Source: Nocardia macrotermitis
GTDB taxonomy: Bacteria > Actinomycetota > Actinomycetes > Mycobacteriales > Mycobacteriaceae
Direction of reading: 5' to 3'
DNA: 64,000 nt
NCBI RefSeq assembly: GCF_009604405.1
Contig: NZ_WEGK01000004.1
Location: forward strand, 372,001 to 436,000
Shown here: positions 57,613 through 64,000 of the stretch, one piece after another
How positions within the stretch are numbered: position 1 is the first letter of the stretch
Layout: the number at the start of each line of letters is the position of its first letter
The notes under the pieces: model-generated
What the model was told of the DNA's origin: nothing
The model's input: the letters and a program-made list of their open reading frames with translations, nothing else
Database searches by the model: none
Made by a program: the position numbers and the translations under genes

Positions 57613-57785
57613 GCCACCCGCCCCTCATGACGATCGACCAGCGCGAGGGCCAGGCCGTCGCCGACGAATCCGAAAGTGCATACCGGGCAACGGAACACCG
57701 GGGCGAAGGTGCCCGTGCCGTAGACCGGACGCATGTGCCGGACCATCGGCACGCCGCAGCAGACCGGAACCGTGTTGGTGATCAT
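57609..57785 (-). CDS. Small Cys-containing (zinc-ribbon-like) protein
   Basis: 58-aa protein: ITNTVPVCCGVPMVRHMRPV and FAPVFRCPVCTFGFVGDGL. The CCG...CPVC arrangement looks like a short zinc ribbon. The ATG at 57785 lies in the stop of the upstream gene (ATGA). Function unknown; such proteins are common in the replication-transfer operon of these elements. Confidence 0.65.
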   Translation of the reverse strand: MITNTVPVCCGVPMVRHMRPVYGTGTFAPVFRCPVCTFGFVGDGLALALVDRHEGRVA

Positions 57786-58009
57786 GCCGCCCATCCCCCA
57801 TCGGTGTCGTCCGAGTCCGAGTCGATGCCGTCAGCCCAACCCGGTACGTCTCCAGTGTCGGCCCACAGGTGCACCGCCAGAGACATCGAGTCCATGCCCG
57901 ACCGCTCGTAGTGGCAGCGCCGCCGCACGCGCAGATCCACCACGGCATCGAGCGCTTCGGCCTCCAACCGGGCAGCGTGACCAGGACGCTGAAAGTCGTT
58001 GATACTCAT
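57782..58009 (-). CDS. Small hypothetical protein of the element
   Basis: 75-aa protein, ATG at 58009 (SINDFQRPGHAARLEAEALD), helical in the first half with RVRRRCHYERSGMDSM, and an acidic tail (DGIDSDSDDTDGGWAA). Its start shares one base with the upstream stop. No family recognised. Confidence 0.6.
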   Translation of the reverse strand: MSINDFQRPGHAARLEAEALDAVVDLRVRRRCHYERSGMDSMSLAVHLWADTGDVPGWADGIDSDSDDTDGGWAA

Positions 58010-58329
58010 CAGATTTCCTCGATTTCGGTGATAGAGATCCCGCACACCGAGCAGATCTCCGGATCAGGCCGGGAGCCGCGCAAGCGTCGACGGAATTCGG
58101 GGAAGACATGTCCGTGATCAATGCAGCGGGCCGAGGCAACGCAGCCGTCGCACCACACTTTGTCGCCGTCGTACATCCAGCCGTTCCCGGCACCGCGCCG
58201 GGTGATGTACGCGATCGCCTGGTTCACCGAGGTGAAACACAGTCCCGCAGAATCGGTTTCGCTGTAGCGGTCCCCACAGCCGTCGCAGACGATGACCACG
58301 TGCGCCTGGACCAGGAAGCCGGTATTCAT
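58009..58329 (-). CDS. Cys-rich putative zinc-binding protein
   Basis: 106-aa protein, ATG at 58329 (NTGFLVQAHVVIVCDGCGDRY). Three Cys pairs are visible: CDGCGD, WCDGCVASARC and ICSVCG, plus His in DHGHVF, suggesting two zinc sites. Overlaps the FtsK gene stop by four bases. Role unknown; possibly nucleic acid binding in replication or transfer. Confidence 0.7.
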   Translation of the reverse strand: MNTGFLVQAHVVIVCDGCGDRYSETDSAGLCFTSVNQAIAYITRRGAGNGWMYDGDKVWCDGCVASARCIDHGHVFPEFRRRLRGSRPDPEICSVCGISITEIEEI

Positions 58330-59639
58330 GCCGCCCGCTCCTGGTCGTCGCCGGAGATACCCTCGCCCAGGTCGTCCGGGTCGAAGTCGCTGTAATCGCC
58401 CTGCGGCGCGAAATCCGGTTGCGGCGGGGCGTATTCGGCCACGATGCGGTCGATGTCCTCGTTGGACACCATGAACGCCCGAGCCCGCTGGAAACCGGCC
58501 GTGCCGTCCTCCTGGACGTAGCACACACCCGGAGTCGTATACGGGATCCGATCGCAGTACGAGCCGCGGTTCCGCGCGCCCTGGCCGTGGATCATGGCCA
58601 CCTGGCTTGCTTCGTCCAGGCCCATACCGATCCGATAGGGCAGCAATTGCCGTTGCGGCACATTCTCTTTCGACGGATCGATCACCGTCTCGATCACCGA
58701 ATACAACGGTGCGCGGCCCTGCGAGAGCAACAACCCGTGAGCACGCTCGAACCGGGCCTGGACCTTCGGATCCGAGAACGCCGACAACGTCGCGGCCTCA
58801 TCGATGATCGTGACCACCAACGGGTTCTCGGGAGTCGGGACCGGCTTGCGGACCTTGCCCCGATACCGCTGCGTCGCCTCCTGCAAATCGGTGACCGTCT
58901 CCTCCAGGAGCTCGACCATCTCCTCAGCGGTCGTGCACGCGAACCGGGTGCACAACGGTTCCAGGAATCCCAGTTCCATGCCGCCCTTGGGGTCGATGAC
59001 CCGCAACTCCACCCGGCCCGAGCGGATCGCCGGACCCATCCCGTTGACCAGGGACCACAACAGGCTCGACTTACCCGACCCCATCCGGCCCCCGGCGAGG
59101 ATGTGACGGCCCTGGACCGGAACAGTCCACGTCCGACCGTCTTCGAACACCCCCGCCGGGACCGCCTCCAGGTCCACATCATCGGAGACCACCACCGGCA
59201 ACAGTGACGGAGTAGCGAGAGTGTCGACCACCCTCACCTGGAGACGAATGAACCCCGGATACACCGACAACGCGGTCACTTCCGGCGCGCCGACGTACTG
59301 CGCCAGAGCATCCAGAGCGCCTTGATCGGTCCAGTCCGCGACCCTGTGCCCGCCGCGCATCTGCACCTCGACGTCCACCCCGTACGAGGTGTACTGGACA
59401 TCCAGAACCGTGGGGAAACCGGCCTCGACCGAACCGAATCCCAGCTCCCGCCACATCATCCGCTCTTGCTCGGGATCGCAGAACACCAGGATCGAGGTCT
59501 TCAACTCCATCGGAGCCTCAGCAACCCAGTCGGTCACCGTCTCCACCTGCTCACCGCGAGAACCGATCATCATCCGCGCCATGAACGCGGTCGTACCGAC
59601 GATGGTCACCAACGGAGGCAATATCGCTGCCAAGTTCAT
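58326..59639 (-). CDS. traB: FtsK/SpoIIIE-type DNA translocase (TraB-like)
   Basis: 437-aa membrane ATPase expected to pump double-stranded element DNA between mycelial cells. One N-terminal hydrophobic segment (AAILPPLVTIVGTTAFMARMMIG), then the motor: Walker A AGGRMGSGKSSLLWS (about residue 183), IDPKGGMELG, Walker B LVVTIIDEAATLS and IGMGLDEASQVAMI. The C-terminal gamma-type DNA-recognition domain is short or absent. This single-protein transfer system is the hallmark of AICEs. Confidence 0.9.
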   Translation of the reverse strand: MNLAAILPPLVTIVGTTAFMARMMIGSRGEQVETVTDWVAEAPMELKTSILVFCDPEQERMMWRELGFGSVEAGFPTVLDVQYTSYGVDVEVQMRGGHRVADWTDQGALDALAQYVGAPEVTALSVYPGFIRLQVRVVDTLATPSLLPVVVSDDVDLEAVPAGVFEDGRTWTVPVQGRHILAGGRMGSGKSSLLWSLVNGMGPAIRSGRVELRVIDPKGGMELGFLEPLCTRFACTTAEEMVELLEETVTDLQEATQRYRGKVRKPVPTPENPLVVTIIDEAATLSAFSDPKVQARFERAHGLLLSQGRAPLYSVIETVIDPSKENVPQRQLLPYRIGMGLDEASQVAMIHGQGARNRGSYCDRIPYTTPGVCYVQEDGTAGFQRARAFMVSNEDIDRIVAEYAPPQPDFAPQGDYSDFDPDDLGEGISGDDQERAA

Positions 59640-59645
59640 GAGGAA

Positions 59646-60332
59646 TCAACTCCCAGAAGGAACGGGGATCGGCAGCATCTGCTGCGCCGGTCGCACCGGG
59701 GGAACAGGACGCGCCACCGGAACCATCGGCCGCGCTGGACGAACAGGAGCCGCAGCCCGCACAGGCACCGGCGACGGAGCAGAAACCGCAGCCGGGGCCG
59801 GGGCAGGCTCGACAGGATCAGGAACCACAGCCGAAGCCGCGGCAAGGTCAGCAGCCGGGGAATCATCCACGGCCGCAACAGCTTCAGGCGACACCACAGG
59901 AGCAGGTGCCCGAACATCGGCCGGTTGATACTGGGCCGCACGGAACAGCACCGCCAGGCCGTGAGTGTCGATCAACAAACTGATCGGAGCGATAGCCGCC
60001 ACGATCGCGCACAACCACGCCGGAAGCTGATGACCATTCGCCACCGCGTGAATGCTGTTGCCCGCCACCGAGATCAGCGACCCCGCCGCCAGCACGCCCA
60101 TGAAGTACTTGCGTTCCGGGGACTTGGCCAGCACCAGCCAGCCCAGCGTGGCCTGGATGATCGTGCCGTCCACGATCAACGGGAACAACCACGCCGTCGA
60201 CGCGGGAATGTGGGCCAGCTTGGCCAGATCCCGCAGCGTGGTGAACGAGAGAACGAACGCGGCAGCACCGACGCCCACGATCACCAGGACCGCGAGCGCC
60301 TGCACCGCCACCATCGTCTTGCGCGTGGACAT
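59646..60332 (-). CDS. DUF2637 membrane protein (Spd-like)
   Basis: 228-aa protein. The first 130 residues contain four hydrophobic helices (VAVQALAVLVIVGVGAAAFVLSF, TAWLFPLIVDGTIIQATLGWLVL, and two more around YFMGVLAAGSLISVAGNSIHA and LCAIVAAIAPISLLIDTHGLAVL), the DUF2637 pattern with a conserved PLIVDG. The C-terminal 95 residues are a Pro/Ala/Val-rich tail. In Streptomyces elements DUF2637 proteins lie beside tra and are thought to assist spread; inference here. Confidence 0.88.
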   Translation of the reverse strand: MSTRKTMVAVQALAVLVIVGVGAAAFVLSFTTLRDLAKLAHIPASTAWLFPLIVDGTIIQATLGWLVLAKSPERKYFMGVLAAGSLISVAGNSIHAVANGHQLPAWLCAIVAAIAPISLLIDTHGLAVLFRAAQYQPADVRAPAPVVSPEAVAAVDDSPAADLAAASAVVPDPVEPAPAPAAVSAPSPVPVRAAAPVRPARPMVPVARPVPPVRPAQQMLPIPVPSGS

Positions 60333-60532
60333 CAGACCGGCATTCCAGGGATGTTGAGCCGCCTCGACGCCGCAGCACGCAGGTCAGCAATCAACCCCTC
60401 GACCTGCCACGCACTCAGGCCCGCGCCCTCACCATCCACATAGAGCACGACCAGATCCCGCTTCGCGTCGTAATCGACCTCCACCCACACCCGACGCGAC
60501 CGCAAACCCAACAACCTACGCAGCCACATCAC
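60332..60532 (-). CDS. Small hypothetical protein of the element
   Basis: 66-aa protein, GTG at 60532: basic head (WLRRLLGLRSRRVWVEVDYD) and a compact alpha/beta remainder (DLVVLYVDGEGAGLSAWQVE). GTGA overlap with the upstream gene and contact with the DUF2637 start support expression. No family recognised. Confidence 0.65.
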   Translation of the reverse strand: MMWLRRLLGLRSRRVWVEVDYDAKRDLVVLYVDGEGAGLSAWQVEGLIADLRAAASRRLNIPGMPV

Positions 60533-60783
60533 GCCACCGCCTTCTCAGCAGCCACACGCTCTGCGGCGTCATGCAGCATCAGGATCTGCGGCAACTGCTC
60601 CGCCAAGGCGCGAGCATCCTCGATCGACAGGCTCAGATACGCCGTAGTACCGGTGAACCGCACATCGACGCCAGCCGGAACCACGCCATCCCCGAAACTC
60701 ATCGGGCGCTCCGGGTGGTAATTCACCTCGATCCCCTCAGGAGCGGACACAGACGCGCTCATGTAAGTCGACATGACGATCAC
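60529..60783 (-). CDS. Small hypothetical protein of the element
   Basis: 84-aa protein, GTG at 60783 overlapping the pra stop. Central beta-strands (VDVRFTGTTAYLSLSIEDAR) and a C-terminal helix (LAEQLPQILMLHDAAERVAA). No family recognised; conserved position between Pra and Spd-like genes. Confidence 0.65.
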   Translation of the reverse strand: MIVMSTYMSASVSAPEGIEVNYHPERPMSFGDGVVPAGVDVRFTGTTAYLSLSIEDARALAEQLPQILMLHDAAERVAAEKAVA

Positions 60784-61262
60784 GCAGCCTTCTCATCACG
60801 CGGACGCGACGCACCCGGATTCGCCGGAGCCTGCTTGGCACCGGAGTTGTCGCCCTTGATCCCGGTCGCTCGATACGTGTAACCGAGGTACTTGAACTCC
60901 CCCTGCCCCATCACCTTCGGCTCAGCGGTCAACCCCTCCAACTCGATCCACCACAGATCAGTCCCCGGAGCCACCTGCTCACCCGCCGGAACCGGCTGCA
61001 CCTGAGCAATGAACGTGATCTCGAACGACGCACGCTTACCCTTGCCGTCCGTGGCCTCGTGCGGGTCGGTCACCGTCGCCGTCCACAACGGCAACCCCGT
61101 CCCCTCCCCCGTCTTCGGATCGAAGTCGAACTTCTGCTCCGGGGCCGCATTGCGGTCCGGGTTGTACTTGATCGCCGGAGCGATCGGAGTCATCAACATC
61201 AACCGATGCGGAAACGCCTCACCGTGAGTGATCGGGAACCGGTTGTTCTTCTTGATCGCCAT
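60780..61262 (-). CDS. pra: Pra-like replication/integration/excision activator
   Basis: 160-aa protein resembling Pra of pSAM2, which activates the rep-xis-int operon: head NRFPITHGEAFPHRLMLMTP, core LPLWTATVTDPHEATDGKGK, ITFIAQVQPVPAGEQVAPG, WWIELEGLTAEPKVM and YRATGIK, with a disordered tail ending DEKAA. As first gene of the long leftward operon it faces the divergent GntR-kinase gene across 278 bp. Family assignment from memory of related sequences; activity inferred. Confidence 0.75.
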   Translation of the reverse strand: MAIKKNNRFPITHGEAFPHRLMLMTPIAPAIKYNPDRNAAPEQKFDFDPKTGEGTGLPLWTATVTDPHEATDGKGKRASFEITFIAQVQPVPAGEQVAPGTDLWWIELEGLTAEPKVMGQGEFKYLGYTYRATGIKGDNSGAKQAPANPGASRPRDEKAA

Positions 61263-61390
61263 TGCCGCTCTCCTTCTCGACTGAACCGATCAGATGGCGT
61301 CACACTGAACGCCCCTGCTAGGTCTGCTACCTGCTTCTTCCCTTTCAGTCCGAGACGTTTGTCACGTTCGGCCCGACTCGAAGATATCAG

Positions 61391-61410
61391 CTGATCGCTT
61401 CTGATCGCTA
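61391..61410. promoter_or_regulatory. Tandem 10-bp repeats in the divergent pra/gntR region
   Basis: CTGATCGCTT and CTGATCGCTA follow each other at exactly 10-bp period, one helical turn, preceded by ATATCAG and followed by GGTATCAC. Placement between pra and a GntR-type gene makes it a candidate operator of the element's own repressor. Confidence 0.5.
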
Positions 61411-61540
61411 GTGGTATCACGAACTTTTTCTGGCGAATCTTTGGCTACCAAAGCTCCCATCTGCATAGAAAACGTGATCTTGCAGCGGGTTTGCTAAAAT
61501 CGCGAGCGGGGAGGTAGCGAACAGGAAGGTGATCAGATCC

Positions 61541-62374
61541 ATGTCAGATGGGATGCCAGGAGATGCCAGGCACCGTCAGATTGCCCATCAGATTCGGAAC
61601 GACATCGAGGCTGGTCGGCTACAGCCTGGACAGCGAATCCCTTCAACTCGTGAGCTCGCAGCACAGTTCGAGGTCTCGGTCGGCGCGATCAACGATGCGA
61701 TGGAGATACTCACCGGCGAGGGACTGATCTACACCCGCCCACGGTCGGGGCGAATCGTCGCCGAGTCCGTCTCGACGCAGGTGCGCAACAACGAGTCACG
61801 GAGGCCCCGGGCCGTCATCGTGGGCGGTTACGCCGGATCGGGCAAGACCGAGTTCGGTCGAATCCTTGCGCGAGAAACCCGCTGGGCGATGTTGGACAAG
61901 GACACGATCACGCGCTCGATTGTCGATGCGGCCCTCGTGCAGCTCGGATCATCCATGCAGGACCGCGAGAGCGGGATCTATCTCGAAACGATCCGCCCTG
62001 CGGAGTACGAGTGCCTCGAAGCGGCCATGCAGGAGAACATCCAGTGCGGCGTCAGCACGATCGTCACTGCGCCATTCCTCAGAGAGTTCAATCAGCGAGG
62101 CTGGTTCGAACGCACCGCGGCTTCTCTGGCAGCGGTCGGCGCGGATCTGTCGGTGGTTTGGGTCCAGTGCGATGCGGACTCGATGTACTCATACGTCAAG
62201 CGACGGGGAGCGATCCGGGATACCTGGAAGCTCAACCACTGGAAGGAATACATCGACGGCGGTGTGAATGTGAATTTCCGCCCTCCGTGGCCTCACACGA
62301 TCATCGCGAACAATCGCGATAGCGAACCCTTGCAGCTGCAAACCAAAGAGTTCCTTCACACACTGGCAAAGTAG
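61541..62374 (+). CDS. GntR-type HTH fused to P-loop kinase-like domain
   Basis: 277-aa fusion. The ATG at 61541 follows AGGAAGG. Residues 8-75 are a GntR winged HTH (RHRQIAHQIRNDIEAGRLQPGQRIPSTRELAAQFEVS and LTGEGLIYTRPRSGRIV). From residue 87 comes an AAA_33/zeta-toxin-like kinase: Walker A VGGYAGSGKTEFGR, LDKDTITR, and a late lid region KRRGAIRDTWKLNHWKE. In pSAM2 the GntR protein KorSA represses pra; here the regulator may sense a small molecule through its kinase half. Codon usage is less GC-rich than the neighbouring operon. Confidence 0.8.
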   Translation: MSDGMPGDARHRQIAHQIRNDIEAGRLQPGQRIPSTRELAAQFEVSVGAINDAMEILTGEGLIYTRPRSGRIVAESVSTQVRNNESRRPRAVIVGGYAGSGKTEFGRILARETRWAMLDKDTITRSIVDAALVQLGSSMQDRESGIYLETIRPAEYECLEAAMQENIQCGVSTIVTAPFLREFNQRGWFERTAASLAAVGADLSVVWVQCDADSMYSYVKRRGAIRDTWKLNHWKEYIDGGVNVNFRPPWPHTIIANNRDSEPLQLQTKEFLHTLAK

Positions 62375-62379
62375 AGACC

Positions 62380-62916
62380 ATGTCCGCAGCTGTCATCCTG
62401 TACGGTCCGCCCACATCGGGCAAGGACACGGTCACCGCCGCACTGTCGACCGCCGATTCAGCCTATGTGCTGTTTCGGCGGCTGAAAGTCGGTGCCGGTC
62501 GAACCGCTACGTACAGGATGACAACCGCGGAGCATGTAGCGGAATTGGCCGCCGCCGGAGACATCATCTGGAAGAACGAGCGCTACAACGCCGTCTACAT
62601 TGTCGACCGGCCAGAGCTGGTCAACATTGTTGCGGCACAGCGAGTTCCGATCCTGCACCTTGGACAACCCGAAGCGATCAGCGCGGTATGCGCCGCAATG
62701 CCCGAGATCAACTGGACAGTCGTCGAGCTGTGGTGCCCACGTGATGTGGCCGAACGGCGTATCCGAGATCGCGATACCGGCGATGTTGCCGAGCGCCTCA
62801 CCGCGTGGGATTCGACCGTCAGACTCCCGGCAGACCTCGCCGAACTGAGCATCGATACCGCCGTTCATTCGCCCACAGAGGCAGCCGAGCAGATCCGGAA
62901 AGTTGTTGCACTGTAA
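62380..62916 (+). CDS. P-loop kinase-like protein
   Basis: 178-aa protein resembling nucleotide or guanylate kinases: Walker A in LYGPPTSGKDTVTAAL, FRRLKVGAGRT and YRMTTAEHVAELAAAGDIIW in the substrate region, and a lid-like CPRDVAERRIRDRDTGD. Begins 5 bp after the GntR-kinase stop and its TAA overlaps the next ATG, so the three genes form one operon. Substrate unknown. Confidence 0.75.
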   Translation: MSAAVILYGPPTSGKDTVTAALSTADSAYVLFRRLKVGAGRTATYRMTTAEHVAELAAAGDIIWKNERYNAVYIVDRPELVNIVAAQRVPILHLGQPEAISAVCAAMPEINWTVVELWCPRDVAERRIRDRDTGDVAERLTAWDSTVRLPADLAELSIDTAVHSPTEAAEQIRKVVAL

Positions 62917-63635
62917 TGGAATTCGATGTCATCGTGCCCGCGCTGAACCTTCGATCCGAAGATGGGAAGCTCGATCTCGGAGCCACCCGGCGCTATGCGA
63001 TTCGCGCAGCCGCTACCTGGGTCGATTCCTTCATCCTCTCTGGATCCACAACGCAAGGTCAGGCCATGTCAGCCGACGATCGAGCCGCGGTGATCGATCT
63101 CTGGCTCGAGGTCACCGAGCCGAGCCGAATCCTCGCATGTTGTTGGGAGGCAGAGGATTTCGTGCGAGCGAAAGATCGTTCTGTGACGCCAATGGCAGCC
63201 ATGAGGACTACCGATCAGGCGCACTCGTTGAAGTTTCTGCGGGAGCTGCCGAGCGGAGCGACCATCTACAGCCATCCGATGTTCGGCGGCCAGCTATTCG
63301 ACCCTGTTCTCGCACGCAGGGCCAGCGCACAGGGCGTTCTCCCCGCTGGCGGAAAACTCGCGAAAGTGAGCGCCAGCGCGATCGCCGAGATTCGGGCGGC
63401 AGTCGGCCAGGACTTCCGGCTATGGGACGGCTCGAGTCGAGACATCGTGGGTTCTGTCCGTGCTGGCGCGTCCGGAGTCGTCGCGACCCCGTTGAGCGCC
63501 TTCAGCGAGAATTTTCCGACACCGGACGTCGATTCCATCCAGTCCGCCGTCGATGTCGTGCAAGCAGATCTCGACGCGTTGCCATCACGAGCGACCCGTG
63601 CCGACGAGCTGCTACGTCGCGCTGTCGAAATCTGA
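62916..63635 (+). CDS. DapA-like (DHDPS/NAL family) aldolase
   Basis: 239-aa TIM-barrel protein, shorter than the usual 290-300 aa. Pyruvate-aldolase signatures are recognisable but divergent: SGSTTQGQAMSADDR (substrate loop, normally GGTTGE), IYSHPMFGG (position of the catalytic Tyr), PAGGKLAKVSAS with a candidate Schiff-base Lys, and LWDGSSRDIVGSVRAGASGVV. True lysine biosynthesis is unlikely for a mobile element; a special metabolic or signalling reaction with the neighbouring kinase is possible. Its 3' end overlaps the convergent regulator by 24 bp. Confidence 0.75.
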   Translation: MEFDVIVPALNLRSEDGKLDLGATRRYAIRAAATWVDSFILSGSTTQGQAMSADDRAAVIDLWLEVTEPSRILACCWEAEDFVRAKDRSVTPMAAMRTTDQAHSLKFLRELPSGATIYSHPMFGGQLFDPVLARRASAQGVLPAGGKLAKVSASAIAEIRAAVGQDFRLWDGSSRDIVGSVRAGASGVVATPLSAFSENFPTPDVDSIQSAVDVVQADLDALPSRATRADELLRRAVEI

Positions 63636-64000
63636 TCGCGCAGTGCCGTTCCGACGACTTGCGAGCGCTGCTGCGACGATATCGCGCGCATCGGCCCCGT
63701 AGACTGCCTGCTTTGTCAGAACGTCGAAAGTCTTCTCGTACAGCGCGATCTCGCGCGGCTGCGAGATGGTCAGTTCAGCCGTGATTGTCTCGACCAGTAC
63801 ACGCCGACGATCAAACATGCAGAAATTCGATTGCGGCACAATGTATTCCGTCCGCGACGGTATGACGCCGACGACGACGCGGGGCAAGGTCATCGCAATC
63901 AGAAGCCGATCCAGCTGTCCGAGCATGATGTCGTCGTTGCCCACGGTGGTGTGCAGGACCTGCTCTGCGATAACGAAGCTGAAACGATGGTTTCCGCGAT
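63612..64000 (-). CDS. DUF5753 (XRE-type) regulator, C-terminal part
   Basis: Runs off the right edge; 129 residues are visible. The segment HRFSFVIAEQVLHTTVG...IMLGQLDRLL, followed by MTLPRVVVGVIP, FCMFDRRRVLVETITAELTI, REIALYEKTFDVLTKQAVYG, is the DUF5753 domain found behind an XRE HTH in many actinomycete regulators. The HTH half would be outside. Such proteins often pair with a small DUF397 gene, not seen in this window. Confidence 0.82.
   Translation of the reverse strand, partial: RGNHRFSFVIAEQVLHTTVGNDDIMLGQLDRLLIAMTLPRVVVGVIPSRTEYIVPQSNFCMFDRRRVLVETITAELTISQPREIALYEKTFDVLTKQAVYGADARDIVAAALASRRNGTARSDFDSAT

Larger units (their letters stand above)
53833..64000. mobile_element. Actinomycete integrative and conjugative element (pSAM2/AICE type), left part
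   Basis: Bounded on the left by the tRNA-Phe remnant and running past the window end. It carries the AICE core: tyrosine integrase, excisionase, RepSA-like HUH initiator, FtsK/TraB-type translocase, DUF2637 protein, Pra-like activator, and GntR and XRE/DUF5753 regulators. Nearly all genes from 61262 to 53942 share the strand and overlap by one to four bases. The right end and size cannot be seen. Confidence 0.88.

Noticed and set aside
62916..63635. Genuine dapA for lysine synthesis
   Set aside because: Short, with altered active-site loops and inside a mobile element; a paralogous aldolase is more likely.

Overview
The window reads as chromosome of a high-GC actinomycete, most likely Nocardia or a close relative. 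The evidence is the GC-rich codon usage, the many GTG starts, a salicylate-siderophore gene pair with iron boxes (nocobactin/mycobactin type), and a gene content and order that largely match the Mycobacterium tuberculosis Rv0858c-Rv0889c block as I remember it. Shared members are the dapC-like aminotransferase, XPB helicase, helicase-associated protein, rpfA with its c-di-AMP riboswitch, cspB, DUF2771, an MFS protein, DUF3027, MarR, DUF2530, citA and serC. No database search was possible; all names rest on motifs and remembered family sequences.

Layout. 1-7.6 kb: serC (cut by the window edge), a secreted deacetylase, citrate synthase citA, pdxH, an MFS exporter and citrate synthase gltA with a strong terminator. 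7.9-14.8 kb: a STAND-type NTPase, an AI-2E family permease, an Eis-like acetyltransferase, an imperfectly duplicated non-coding stretch, YccF, MarR, DUF2530 and TetR. 14.8-24.1 kb: a sacsin-like GHKL protein coupled to a DUF3027 protein that carries a very long Ala/Ser/Val/Asp repeat tail, then a glutamine cyclotransferase lipoprotein, an MFS protein and DUF2771. 24.1-29.6 kb: a five-gene, tightly overlapping operon matching the STM4015-STM4014-STM4013-STM4012-STM4011 families (leucine-rich protein, ATP-grasp, alkaline-phosphatase-fold hydrolase, two radical SAM enzymes). This functionally unassigned system is the most interesting accessory locus here. 29.7-41.9 kb: cspB, rpfA behind a CRP-type site and a ydaO riboswitch, helicase proteins, an M1 peptidase and LysE exporters. 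42.3-48.5 kb: DAHP synthase behind a short Tyr-Phe-Trp-Phe leader peptide, AhpD-like and SDR genes, and the salicylate-AMP ligase/salicylate synthase pair with iron boxes. 48.6-53.5 kb: glycerolipid acyltransferases plsB-plsC and polyprenol-phosphate-mannose synthase.

From about 53.83 kb to the right edge lies the left part of an actinomycete integrative and conjugative element (pSAM2 type) inserted in a tRNA-Phe gene. The displaced 3' half of the tRNA remains at the junction. Thirteen genes transcribed leftward form an almost unbroken chain of overlapping stops and starts: pra-like activator, two small proteins, DUF2637 membrane protein, FtsK/TraB DNA translocase, six small proteins, RepSA-like initiator, excisionase and integrase. 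A divergent lower-GC cassette follows: a GntR domain fused to a P-loop kinase, a second P-loop kinase and a DapA-like aldolase, then an XRE/DUF5753 regulator cut by the window edge. The right attachment site and reconstituted tRNA should lie beyond 64 kb.

Most coordinates follow long open frames; starts were moved to internal codons where a signal peptide, family N-terminus, Shine-Dalgarno sequence or overlap with the upstream gene indicated it.
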